Below, piece by piece: positions 1 through 7,549 of a stretch of DNA of 64,000 nucleotides. Source of the DNA: Nocardia wallacei (GTDB lineage Bacteria > Actinomycetota > Actinomycetes > Mycobacteriales > Mycobacteriaceae); contig NZ_JARWQD010000320.1 of NCBI RefSeq assembly GCF_029869545.1, forward strand, positions 1 through 64,000, given 5' to 3'. Each line of letters begins with the position of its first letter. Positions within the stretch are counted from its first letter, which is position 1. Both the position numbers and the translations under genes were made by a program. The notes under the pieces were generated by a model, which saw only the letters and a list, made by a program, of their open reading frames with translations, did not search any database and was not told where the DNA came from.

Positions 1-256
1 GTGCGGGACCGCACGGCGGGAATCGGGATGCCACGCGACCGCAGGTGCGCCATGAACGCGTGCTCCTCGGCCAGCGCCGCCGCGTCACGCAGCGCGATCG
101 GCATCCGTTTCACCACGACCCGCTCGCCGTCGGCCGCCCCCCGACGGGCCCGCCCAGGTGCGCGTTGGGGGCGGGGGCCGGGCGGGTTACCCGGCCGTCG
201 CCCAGTGCGGTCAGCCCGGTCGCGAGATCGAACTCGTGGATTCTGGTCGACGTCAC
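1..256 (-). pseudogene. phosphotransferase-like gene, 5' part, apparently frameshifted, runs off window
   Basis: A GTG start at 256 is preceded by a strong GAGGAGG ribosome site at 266-272. The first frame gives about 48 residues (beginning MTSTRIHEFDLATGLTALG) and hits a stop at 110-112. A second minus-strand frame, open from about position 125 to base 1, encodes DGERVVVKRMPIALRDAA and then AFMAHLRSRGIPIPAVR. This resembles the N-lobe of aminoglycoside/choline-kinase-like phosphotransferases, with a VVVK lysine and a following helix. The two pieces look like one protein split by a frameshift near 120-135. The cause could be a real mutation or a sequencing error in a GC-rich run. The C-terminal catalytic part lies outside the window, so the family call is tentative. 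Confidence 0.45.
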
Positions 257-290
257 TGCGACGTTCCTCCTCTTCGGGTGCGGCCGGGCG

Positions 291-887
291 TCACGTGCGG
301 GGCCGCAGGCCGTTCATGAGATGAGTGATCATCTCCGACAACAATTCGTCCGCCGTATCCGTTCCGACGAACCCGGTACCGACGAAGGCGGCGAGCCCCT
401 GCAGCGACGCCGTGCACGACAGGCCGATCCGCACGGGGTCGCCCGGCACGACCTCCCCGCGCGCCTGCGCCTCGGTGATCAGCGCGATCGGCACCGCGAA
501 GGCCCGGCCGACCGCCTCGGCCATCGCGGAACTGGCCGTGGGGCTGTGCTTGCGGGCGAACATGAGCGCCAGCAGCGCCGGATTGTCCACGGCGAACCGC
601 AGATACGCGCGGGCCACCGCGTGCATCCGCTCGGGGAACGGGCCTGCCGTCGCCGCCTCCGCGAAAGCCGTTGCCAGGCGCTCGAATCCGGCCAGGGCGA
701 GGGCGTCCAGGAGGGCCTGCCTGTCGCGGAAGTGCCGGCTCGGCGCGGCATGGCTGACACCCAGATCGCGTGCGAGCTGCCGCAGCGACAGGCCGTCGAC
801 ACCCGATTCGCGCAGGGTGGCCTCGGCGCGGCGGAGCACGGCGGCGCGCAGGTCGCCGTGGTGATAGCGCGGGGCGGCGGAGTTCAT
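291..887 (-). CDS. TetR/AcrR family transcriptional regulator
   Basis: A 198-residue protein starting MNSAAPRYHHGDLR. The N-terminal part carries a TetR DNA-binding domain: helix-turn-helix around GLSLRQLARDLGVSHAAPSRHF (about residues 30-50), followed by the usual ligand/dimerisation helices. ATG at 887 is preferred to the longer upstream reading because the domain begins directly after it and the longer form would overrun the divergent Ddn-type gene. It is transcribed away from that gene, and a perfect dyad in the shared spacer (936-956) is the obvious binding site. It probably represses the divergent oxidoreductase; the ligand is unknown. Confidence 0.88.
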   Translation of the reverse strand: MNSAAPRYHHGDLRAAVLRRAEATLRESGVDGLSLRQLARDLGVSHAAPSRHFRDRQALLDALALAGFERLATAFAEAATAGPFPERMHAVARAYLRFAVDNPALLALMFARKHSPTASSAMAEAVGRAFAVPIALITEAQARGEVVPGDPVRIGLSCTASLQGLAAFVGTGFVGTDTADELLSEMITHLMNGLRPRT

Positions 888-927
888 GGTGGCTGCAGGA
901 TATCGAACCGCCGGACCGGTGTAGGCA

Positions 928-956
928 TTGACCACAATGTAGTCGTTGGCTACATT
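928..956 (+). promoter_or_regulatory. promoter with TetR-type operator for the Ddn-like gene
   Basis: Plus strand: TTGACC (928-933), 17-base spacer, TACATT (951-956). A perfect dyad AATGTAG-N7-CTACATT occupies 936-956, covering the spacer and the -10. Seven bases after the -10 is the ATG at 963, so the transcript would be leaderless. The divergent TetR gene starts at 887. Occupancy of the dyad should block this promoter; the repressor assignment is inferred from position. Confidence 0.6.
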
Positions 957-962
957 ATGGGC

Positions 963-1397
963 ATGTCCAACCTCTTCGGGAATGTTCTGCGCGCACATCA
1001 GTGGGTCTACGAACGCAGTCACGGGGTGATCGGCCATCGGCTGTTGTTCGGCAACCCCACGCTGCTGCTGCGCACCACCGGGCGGCGCACCGGGCTCCCG
1101 CGGACCACGGCGCTCACCTACGGGCGCGACGGGGAGGCGTACCTGGTGGTGGCGTCGAACGGCGGTGCCGCGAAACCGCCTGCGTGGCTGGCGAATCTGC
1201 GGGCACACCCGGACTGCGAGGTGCAGGTCGGCCGCCACCGGTACCCGGTCACGGCGCGTCCCACGCTGCCCGGCGACCCCGACTACGCCCGGCGCTGGGG
1301 CATCGTCGATCGCGTCAACAAGGGCCGCTACACGCGCTACCAGCAGCAGACCGACCGCCGCATCCCCATCGTCGAGTTGTCGCCGCGCCGGGCGTGA
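963..1397 (+). CDS. nitroreductase/deazaflavin(F420)-dependent oxidoreductase, Ddn family
   Basis: A 144-residue protein beginning MSNLFGNVLRAHQWVYERS. The pattern LLLRTTGRRTGLPRTTALTY, then YLVVASNGG and PPAWLANLRAHPDCEVQVG, is characteristic of the split-barrel Ddn family (named from Mycobacterium tuberculosis Ddn), which uses reduced F420 to reduce quinones or nitro compounds. Length matches the family. Two ATGs are possible (957, 963). 963 is chosen because it falls at the expected transcription start of the promoter at 928-956, giving a leaderless message. It is probably controlled by the divergent TetR protein. The physiological substrate cannot be read from the sequence. Confidence 0.88.
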   Translation: MSNLFGNVLRAHQWVYERSHGVIGHRLLFGNPTLLLRTTGRRTGLPRTTALTYGRDGEAYLVVASNGGAAKPPAWLANLRAHPDCEVQVGRHRYPVTARPTLPGDPDYARRWGIVDRVNKGRYTRYQQQTDRRIPIVELSPRRA

Positions 1398-1406
1398 TCG
1401 ACCGGC

Positions 1407-2099
1407 TCACGACACCGGAACGAGCCGAATCTCCTGTCGGCCCTTGCGATCTCGCACATCTACGCCGAGGGCGGTCAGCTGCTCCTCGACCTCCTCGACC
1501 GTGCCGGGCTTGTCGTCGTCCAGCGCGCGGCGGCGATTGCGCAGCAGCGCATCGACCGTCGCGCCGGTCTCGGGTCTGCCGTCGACCCAGGTGATGTAGT
1601 CGCTGGCGAGCGGGTCGTCGCGGTCCTGCCAGGGGTAACCGTGGTCGCGGAAGGCGCGGGCGAGCGCGGCGGCGGGCAGGTCGCTCGCCTTGCAGCGGGC
1701 CAGCCGCAGGCCGCGGCGGTCGGTGAGGACCAGGTCGGCGCCCTCGCGGAAGACGGCCTCGACCCGGCCCCGCTCGATGTACCGGGCGCGGCCGTCGCGG
1801 GACAGCTCGAGATGATCGTCGGCGATGGTCAGGGTGGGGCATTCCTTGCGGGCGATCTCGAACAGCACCGCGCCGCCGACGATTCCGAGGATCGCCGCGA
1901 TCGGCACCAGCAGGGCGGGCGGCAACTTCATCGCCACCCGAACCGGCCCGGGCGCCGACTCCACGGTGTCGAGCAGCCATTGACCCACGGCGGGCAGCGC
2001 GAAGCCGACGCCGCAACCCAGTGCCAGGCCGCCGATCGTGAACACCCAGAGCCAGAAGGCGGGGAACTTCAGGACCGTTGCCGGGGATGTGTCGGTCAC
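1407..2099 (-). CDS. YqeB family membrane-anchored protein
   Basis: A 230-residue protein with GTG start at 2099, overlapping the upstream TetR stop by four bases (GTGA, 2096-2099), so it is translationally coupled to that regulator. The N-terminus has two hydrophobic helices (about residues 13-40 and 55-85). The rest is soluble and reads like the YqeB family: LTIADDHLELSRDGR, an AVFREGADLVLTDRRG strand pair, and a helix ending AFRDHGYPWQDRDDP. The family's function is not established; its soluble part resembles a PH-like domain. Sharing an autoregulated leaderless operon with TetR suggests it is part of an induced envelope response, which is inference. Confidence 0.75.
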   Translation of the reverse strand: MTDTSPATVLKFPAFWLWVFTIGGLALGCGVGFALPAVGQWLLDTVESAPGPVRVAMKLPPALLVPIAAILGIVGGAVLFEIARKECPTLTIADDHLELSRDGRARYIERGRVEAVFREGADLVLTDRRGLRLARCKASDLPAAALARAFRDHGYPWQDRDDPLASDYITWVDGRPETGATVDALLRNRRRALDDDKPGTVEEVEEQLTALGVDVRDRKGRQEIRLVPVS

Positions 2100-2701
2100 G
2101 ATTCCTCCTCGACCGGGGGACGAAGCAGGCGCGCCACCGTGGTGTGCACGAGGGCGCGCGGATCGTGCGGGTTCTCGGGGTCGATATTCAGGAACGCGGC
2201 GTCGATGATCGACAGGATCCAGCGGGCCGTGTCCTTCGGGGGCAGTCCGGGATCGATCTGTCCCGCCGCGATACCGCGCTCGAGCAGGTCGGTCAGCGCC
2301 TGCGCGCTCTGGGTCGCGTCGGCGCCGACCACCGTCGCCAGCTCCTCGTCGTGGCCCAGGCGGCGCAGCAGCTCGACCAGCAACCCGGGCGCGGCGGGAT
2401 CGGTGGCCTCGGCGGCGAGGCCGTCGACGATGTCCAGGATCGCCGCGAGGCAGTCGGTGCGGTCGAGATGCCGGGCGATCAGCTCGGAGTGTTCGGGAAT
2501 CGACTGCTCGAAGATCGACCGGAACACGGCGGCCTTGTCCGGGAAGTAATAGAAAACGCTGCCCGGGCTGAGGCCCGCGGCCCCGGCGATCTGCGCCGCG
2601 GTGGTCCGCTCGTACCCGTGCTCGGCGAACAGCGCGGTGGCCGCGCGGGTGATCGTGCGGCGGCGTTCGCCGACGCGCTCGGGGTCTCGGGTGCGGGCCA
2701 T
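2096..2701 (-). CDS. TetR/AcrR family regulator (autoregulated, leaderless)
   Basis: A 201-residue protein beginning MARTRDPERVGERRRTITRAA. The helix-turn-helix TTAAQIAGAAGLSPGSVFYYF (about residues 32-52) is typical TetR, and the C-terminal part is all-helical. The start ATG at 2701 sits about seven bases from a TAATAT -10, so the mRNA is probably leaderless. A dyad ACTGA-N4-TCAGT lies between its -35 and -10, pointing to tight autorepression. The downstream partner is the overlapping YqeB-like gene. The inducer is unknown. Confidence 0.9.
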   Translation of the reverse strand: MARTRDPERVGERRRTITRAATALFAEHGYERTTAAQIAGAAGLSPGSVFYYFPDKAAVFRSIFEQSIPEHSELIARHLDRTDCLAAILDIVDGLAAEATDPAAPGLLVELLRRLGHDEELATVVGADATQSAQALTDLLERGIAAGQIDPGLPPKDTARWILSIIDAAFLNIDPENPHDPRALVHTTVARLLRPPVEEES

Positions 2702-2707
2702 GACGGC

Positions 2708-2737
2708 ATATTATCAATTAACTGAACAGTCAGTCAA
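2708..2737 (-). promoter_or_regulatory. leaderless promoter with embedded operator
   Basis: Read on the minus strand: TTGACT (2737-2732), 18-base spacer, TAATAT (2713-2708). The dyad ACTGA-ACAG-TCAGT at 2721-2734 overlaps the -35 and spacer. The distance from the -10 to the ATG at 2701 leaves no 5' leader. This arrangement fits autorepression by the TetR protein it drives. Confidence 0.65.
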
Positions 2738-2745
2738 AGAAAAGT

Positions 2746-3564
2746 TCAGGCGACCACGGCCAGCAATGTTGTTGCGGCGCTGGTCAGTTCCTGCTCGCCG
2801 TGCAGGTCGGCGCGCTGTCGCGCCTCGTCGACGCCGATGCCTCGGCTGGCCAGCCGCCAGACCGTCTCGGGATCCATGCGTACCGAGGCGGCAGGGTCGT
2901 CGGCGGGTGTCGCCGTGAGTTCCCAGGAGCTGCCGTTGCTCACCGCCGCCCACCGGCCACCGGCCGGGCCGGTGATCTCGAACAGCACCGAGGTCCCGGC
3001 CGGGCGAGCCCGATCATGGAGCGCGACGGGCAGTGCGTGCAGGAACGTCGCGAGGACCGGCCGCAGCAGCGACACGTCGTCGGCGCCGGGCCGGGATACC
3101 GCGTCGCGGATCTGCTGCTGGTGCACCCAGTACTCGGTGTAGTCGCGGGCGATGTCGAGCCACGCCGGGCTGGGGCCGGGGCCCGCCCACGACACGTTCA
3201 ACGGCGCGGGGGACGCGAGATCCGTCGCGGCCCAGACCGCGTCGAGCTGCGGGCCGAGGTGGCCCACCAGGTCGACCATGGTGCGCGGGCTGCACTGCCG
3301 CATGGCCCGGACGAATTCGTCGTTGGTCCGGGCGAGGTAGCCCGGCAGTGTCTCGTCGTCGGCGAAGACGGCGCCGCCGTGGCCGTCGCGCGCGCCGGAG
3401 ATCCGGCGCAGATAGTCGTTGAGGATGTGCGCGGTCACGTCTCGCACCGCCCAGCCCGGGCAGACCGTCGGCCTCGCCCACTCCGCGGGGGTGAGCGATC
3501 CGAGCAGGTCGAGCAGCGCCTGTCGTTCCCGTGGAAACAGCGGCCGGGTGTCGAGTGGGATCAT
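2746..3564 (-). CDS. maleylpyruvate isomerase family mycothiol-dependent enzyme
   Basis: A 272-residue protein. The N-terminal half has the DinB-like four-helix pattern with TPAEWARPTVCPGWAVRDVTAH, in which the histidine of VTAHI and the later EYWVHQQQIRDAV histidine are candidate metal ligands. The C-terminal half is an SCP2-like domain (GRWAAVSNGSSWELTATPADD, then ASVRMDPETVWRLASRGI). This two-domain layout is the actinobacterial mycothiol-dependent isomerase/transferase family, which acts on maleylpyruvate or other electrophiles. Mycothiol use is a family property rather than something visible here. It is convergent with nothing and reads toward the TetR promoter. Confidence 0.82.
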   Translation of the reverse strand: MIPLDTRPLFPRERQALLDLLGSLTPAEWARPTVCPGWAVRDVTAHILNDYLRRISGARDGHGGAVFADDETLPGYLARTNDEFVRAMRQCSPRTMVDLVGHLGPQLDAVWAATDLASPAPLNVSWAGPGPSPAWLDIARDYTEYWVHQQQIRDAVSRPGADDVSLLRPVLATFLHALPVALHDRARPAGTSVLFEITGPAGGRWAAVSNGSSWELTATPADDPAASVRMDPETVWRLASRGIGVDEARQRADLHGEQELTSAATTLLAVVA

Positions 3565-3615
3565 GCCCCCAGTGAACCGGCGTCGCCGACCGCCGCGCGA
3601 GTGTTTTCCGGCGAG

Positions 3616-3846
3616 TCACTCGTGCCGCTTGGCCTTGTCGTCGGCCCAGCCCGCCAGCAGGACCCCGACCGCGGTCAGCAGGAGCATGGCGATGAACCGC
3701 ACCGACCAGCCGCCGGGAAGCCAGTCGAACATGCCCCACAGCTGCGACTTCTCGTGATCGAACAGCTGGCGCAGCGCGGCCTGGGCGAAGAAGACCATGA
3801 GGATCATTCCGGCGACCTGCAGGCCCACATAGGTTCCCTTGCTCAT
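3616..3846 (-). CDS. small two-helix membrane protein, unknown function
   Basis: A 76-residue protein starting MSKGTYVGLQVAGMILMVFF. It has two predicted membrane helices (about residues 6-26 and 47-66) separated by a polar loop with WGMFDWLPGG, and a charged C-terminus ending DDKAKRHE. I do not recognise a named family. It lies 51 bases upstream of the mycothiol-type gene on the same strand and could share its transcript. The start is the only ATG that precedes the first helix. Confidence 0.6.
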   Translation of the reverse strand: MSKGTYVGLQVAGMILMVFFAQAALRQLFDHEKSQLWGMFDWLPGGWSVRFIAMLLLTAVGVLLAGWADDKAKRHE

Positions 3847-4129
3847 TCGGTGTGTCCGTTCGTCCGGGGGGCGATTCCTTTCGATCTTCGCCCGGCGCCG
3901 CCCGTGCCCACATCGCCCGGCGGTCGGCGTCCGGGTCATTCTCGGGTCATCCTCGGGTCGGACGGCGATCGGCCGCAGGTCGCACCGGCCGGACGCCGCC
4001 CGGCCGTTCCGAGAGGTCACCGCCGGTCCGCCAAATCCGTTGTGCAGGTTCACCGCTCACGCTTCTGGACATTTCCGGCACCGCGGTTGTGTCGTAGCCT
4101 GGCCGACCGACGGCGACGGAAGGAGCAGG

Positions 4130-5392
4130 ATGGGCGGCGAGTCCTTCGGATTCACCTCGCGGTACTGGGAGCCGCCGTCCGAGCGGATCGCCGAGCTGAT
4201 CCGCGCCGGCGTGGAGATGGTGCTCGACCATCCGGAGCTGATGTACGAGGCGATGGACGATGCGTCGCTGGCCGCCGCGAGCCCGGCCATCGCCGCCGAA
4301 CCGCGGCTGGCCGAGGCCGTGCGGGCCTGCGTGCGCGCGAACCTGACGCACTGGTGCACGGCCAACCTCGCCGCACCCGGTGTGCCGGTGGCGCCGAACC
4401 TGTCGGCGGAGAACGTGAACATCGCCCGCGACGTGGTGCGGCACGGGTTCGACGAAATGCTGGTCACCAATTTCCATGCCGGGCAGAACGCGGCGGTCCG
4501 CAAGTGGGCGCAGCTGGCGTTCCTGCTGAGCCCGGATCCCTACGAGGTGCGCGAATTGCTCGACGTCATCATGGGTTCGGTGTTCGCGTTCATCGACGAC
4601 ACGCTGGCCGGTGTCTTCGAGCTGATCCAGCGCGAGCGCCGCAACCTGGCCGACGTCGACCACACCGAGCGGATGGAGACGCTCAACCTGCTGCTCGGCG
4701 GCGCGCCGATCAGCGCGGGCCGGGCCGGTGCGCGGCTGCGCTACGAGCTCGACCGTCGGCACCTGGCGGCCGTGGCCTGGAACGACTCGTATCCCACCGA
4801 TCCGGAGCCGCTCGAGCTCGCGGTGAACGCGCTGGTGCGGGCCGCGGGATCGATGCAGCCGCTGACGATCGTGCCCAGCCCGTCCACGCTGTGGGTGTGG
4901 CTGCCGATCGAGCAGCTGCCGCCGCTGGCCGAGGTGCGGCGGGCGCTGGCCGAGACGACGGGGGTGCGGATGGCGATCGGGTCGGTGGGTGACGGGATGT
5001 CCGGTTTCCGGCGGGCCCACCTGGATGCCGTTGCGGCGCAACGGCTGATGCGCCGATTACCGTCGGGGGAGCGGCTGGCCACCTACGACGAGGTGGAGGT
5101 CGTCGCGCTGGCCACCGACGGCGACGAGGAGCGGGCGCGGGAGTTCGTCACGCGCACCCTCGGGAACCTCGTCTCCGCGGATGCCGACCTGCGCGAGACG
5201 CTGCGGATCTACCTGCACGAGGGCTCCAACACCACCCGGACCGCGCGCTCGATGTTCACCCACCGCAACACGATCGTGCACCGGCTCGACCGCGCCCGCG
5301 GCCTACTCCCGCGCCCCCTGGACCAACGCCCCCTACAGGTAGCCCTGGCACTGGAAATAATCCGCGTAGTCGGCGTCACAAGCAACGACTGA
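4130..5392 (+). CDS. PucR/CdaR-type transcriptional regulator
   Basis: A 420-residue protein; ATG at 4130 follows AAGGAG (4120-4125). The N-terminal about 190 residues are all-helical and unlabelled. A central GGDEF-like/CdaR region follows (about 200-320). The C-terminus ends in the PucR helix-turn-helix, ETLRIYLHEGSNTTRTARSM then THRNTIVHRLDRA. PucR-type proteins usually control catabolic or nitrogen-linked genes and respond to small ligands. The nearest downstream sequence is a repeat array, so its target is not evident. The final HTH is well conserved, unlike that of the PucR paralogue at 6208. Confidence 0.8.
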   Translation: MGGESFGFTSRYWEPPSERIAELIRAGVEMVLDHPELMYEAMDDASLAAASPAIAAEPRLAEAVRACVRANLTHWCTANLAAPGVPVAPNLSAENVNIARDVVRHGFDEMLVTNFHAGQNAAVRKWAQLAFLLSPDPYEVRELLDVIMGSVFAFIDDTLAGVFELIQRERRNLADVDHTERMETLNLLLGGAPISAGRAGARLRYELDRRHLAAVAWNDSYPTDPEPLELAVNALVRAAGSMQPLTIVPSPSTLWVWLPIEQLPPLAEVRRALAETTGVRMAIGSVGDGMSGFRRAHLDAVAAQRLMRRLPSGERLATYDEVEVVALATDGDEERAREFVTRTLGNLVSADADLRETLRIYLHEGSNTTRTARSMFTHRNTIVHRLDRARGLLPRPLDQRPLQVALALEIIRVVGVTSND

Positions 5393-5424
5393 CCCACCGC
5401 CCCGACGCCGAATCGAGCCTCACC

Positions 5425-5990
5425 GACCATGCCCCGAGCCAGCCTCGCTGCCATACCCCGAGCCCGTCCCGACGACCGTGCCGCGAGCCGCTCTCGTCGA
5501 CTGTGCCGGGAGCCGGTCTGGTTGGCTGTGCCGGAGCCGGTCTGGTTGGCCGTGCCGCGAGCCAGTCCTGGTGACTGTGCCGCGAGCCGGTCCTGGTGAC
5601 TGTGCCGCGAGCCGGTCTCGTCCACTGTGCCGCGAACCAGTCCTGCTGACGATGCCCCGGGCCAGCTCCGTTGACCTTGTGCCAGTCTCGCTGGCTGGAT
5701 GCCCGAGCCAGTATCGCCTACTTTTGCCTGAGCCATCTCGCTGGCTAGATGTCTGAGCCAGTCTCTCCTACTTTGCCTGCGCCAGTCTCGCTGGCCAGAT
5801 GCCTGAGCCAGGCTCTCTTGCTTATGCCTGAGCCAGTCTCTCTTGCTTATGCCTGAGCCAGGCTCCCTTGCTTATGTCCGAGCCAGGCTGCTCTCCTACT
5901 TATGCCCGAGCCAGGCTCCCCTACTTATGCCCGGGCCAGGCTCCCCTACTTATGCCCGAGCCAGCTCCCCTGCTTATGCCCGACGAAGGA
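5425..5990. repeat. degenerate 25-bp tandem repeat array, about 22 units
   Basis: Between two PucR genes (5393-6207, no gene) there are about 22 consecutive units close to TATGCCCGAGCCAGGCTCCC plus CTACT. Units at the right end (5845-5975) are nearly identical. Leftward units drift (TGTGCCGCGAGCCGGTCC type) and become more GC-rich, so the array shows a clear age or homogenisation gradient. The period is 25, not a multiple of three, and the reading frame rotates, which argues against a coding repeat. There are no unique spacers, so it is not a CRISPR array. Confidence 0.85.
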
Positions 5991-5999
5991 GGGCGATAC

Positions 6000-6028
6000 T
6001 GCACAACCGTGCTTCGTAGCGTTGTGCA
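6000..6028. promoter_or_regulatory. inverted repeat upstream of PucR gene
   Basis: TGCACAAC (6000-6007) and GTTGTGCA (6021-6028) form a perfect 8-bp dyad with a 13-base centre. It lies directly after the tandem array and 180 bases upstream of the GTG start at 6208. It could be an operator or a hairpin; no promoter close to consensus was identified with it. Confidence 0.4.
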
Positions 6029-6207
6029 CTTTCGCCAGTCCTCGGTGTGGGACTTCGGGATAGAGTGTCGCAGCGGTGAATATCGCCGCGCACCAGTGTG
6101 CCCTCGCATCGTCGAACGGGGAATAGCATGGCCGCCCACCCGATCAGGGAAGTGTCACAACATAATTCGTTCCGGCATGGTGAACATTACCAATCGGGGG
6201 GCGTGGC

Positions 6208-7455
6208 GTGACGGTGGCGAACGGCATTACCGACGGCGGAATTGCGCGGATCGATATCGCACCGGCCGCGGTGAATTATCAAGCGCTGTCCCGGAAAATC
6301 GTCGACGGTCTCGATCTCGGCCCGCTCACGGACCATCCCGGCAAGGACCCGGCCGTGCGCAGCGATCTGCTCGCGGTGGTCGCCTGCTGCATGGAGAGCG
6401 TGGTGGCGGCGGCCCGGACGGGCGCGCCGGTCCCCGAGCGCGCGGCGGCCCGGATGGCGGGCATCGCGGCCCGCTGGGCCGAGCGGCAACTGCCGATCGC
6501 GATGCTGCAGCACGCGGTGCACGCGGGCGCCGAGGCCGTGGTCGAGCCGGTCGTCGCCGCGGGCCGCCGGACCGTGGCCGGTTTGCCCGCCGCGGGGCTG
6601 GTGCTGATCGAATCGCTCCGCACGCTGTCGACCGCGATCGCGCGCGGCTACACCGGTGAGGTGCGGGCCATGACCCGGGCCGACCGGGTCGAATCCCACA
6701 CCCTGGTCTCGGCGCTGCTGGCGGGCCGCGCCGATTCGGTCATGGTGCGCCGCAACGGAATCGAGCTCGCCGCCACGTACCTGGTCGTGGCCGTCGCGTT
6801 GGGCCCGCATCCGGACGAGCACGATCCCCGGCTCGACGCGGGCGTGGTCGCGCGCCGCAAACTGCGCCGCGTGCAGGCGGAGCTGGCGTGCGAGGGCGGC
6901 GCGCGGGTGCTGTCGATGCTGAGCGTCGACGGCGGCACGCTGCTGATTCCGGTGCGGGCGGCGGGCGACGAGGCCGACGCCGCGCTCGACGACCTGATCG
7001 ACCGGATCGGCCGCGCCGCCGCGGCACCGATGACGGCGGCGGTCGTGTCGGCCGCCCGCGACGACGTTCCGCGCGCCGCCGAACGTGCGCACGAACTGCT
7101 GGATCTGGCGCTGCGCCTGGGCCGCGGCACCGGGCTGCACCGGTTCCGGGAGCTCGCCTGCGAATATCAGCTCGTCCAGCCGGGCCCGGGAAATCGGCAA
7201 TTGCGCGCGCTGCTCGACCCGCTCCGCGACGAGCCGGAATTGCTGGACACCGTCGAGGCCTATTTCGCCGCCCAGTGCAAACGCGAATCCGCGGCCCGCC
7301 GGCTCGGCATTTCGGTGGGCGCCCTCCGCCGCCGGCTCGACCGCATCGCGACCCTGACCGGACTGCGGCCCGACGCACCCGCGGACCAATGGTATCTGCG
7401 CGCGAGTTACATTGCGCGCATTGTCGATCCGCGTTCCCCCGATCCCGCACTGTGA
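6208..7455 (+). CDS. PucR-type helix-turn-helix regulator with divergent HTH
   Basis: A 415-residue protein with GTG start at 6208. It is a paralogue of the regulator at 22588-23811; shared blocks include PHPDE, VARRKLRRVQAELA, then SMLSVDGGTLLIPV, and a C-terminal GLRPDAPADQWYLR. The N-terminal half is helical and the centre is CdaR/GGDEF-like. The C-terminal HTH (SAARRLGISVGALRRRLDRI) lacks the usual H-x-NT-V pattern kept in the paralogue (ALHVHTNTVDYRLKRV), suggesting altered DNA specificity. It lies 94 bases upstream of a ChoD-like oxidase on the same strand, and palindromes occur between them. Control of that gene is plausible but unproven. Confidence 0.8.
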   Translation: MTVANGITDGGIARIDIAPAAVNYQALSRKIVDGLDLGPLTDHPGKDPAVRSDLLAVVACCMESVVAAARTGAPVPERAAARMAGIAARWAERQLPIAMLQHAVHAGAEAVVEPVVAAGRRTVAGLPAAGLVLIESLRTLSTAIARGYTGEVRAMTRADRVESHTLVSALLAGRADSVMVRRNGIELAATYLVVAVALGPHPDEHDPRLDAGVVARRKLRRVQAELACEGGARVLSMLSVDGGTLLIPVRAAGDEADAALDDLIDRIGRAAAAPMTAAVVSAARDDVPRAAERAHELLDLALRLGRGTGLHRFRELACEYQLVQPGPGNRQLRALLDPLRDEPELLDTVEAYFAAQCKRESAARRLGISVGALRRRLDRIATLTGLRPDAPADQWYLRASYIARIVDPRSPDPAL

Positions 7456-7460
7456 ATTCT

Positions 7461-7494
7461 CCGATATCGGGGGTATGACCACTGGTAGGTACCA
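7461..7494. promoter_or_regulatory. two short palindromes upstream of ChoD-like gene
   Basis: CCGATATCGG (7461-7470) is a perfect 10-bp palindrome, and TGGTA-GG-TACCA (7483-7494) is a second dyad 12 bases on. Both lie between the PucR-type regulator and the ChoD-like oxidase start at 7550. They are candidate operator sites only. Confidence 0.35.
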
Positions 7495-7549
7495 CAGAAT
7501 GCGGAACAGCCGGCGCGGGTGCTGTTAGCGTCGGCGGCAGGAGGTGGTC

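Noticed and set aside
3931..3962. Direct repeats of CGGGTCAT upstream of the PucR gene
   Set aside because: Only two full copies and a partial one in a GC-rich gap; no dyad, promoter or second locus supports a function.
2800..4992. 730-codon plus-strand frame over the mycothiol enzyme and PucR genes
   Set aside because: Composition is typical of a shadow frame, and it overlaps real genes on both strands.
5478..5756. A 92-codon plus-strand frame with repeated CREPV/PRA-type residues inside the 25-bp array
   Set aside because: The 25-bp period rotates the frame, there is no ribosome site, and the units are better explained as noncoding tandem repeats.
5425..5990. CRISPR array
   Set aside because: Units are contiguous and degenerate with no unique spacers, and no cas genes are present.
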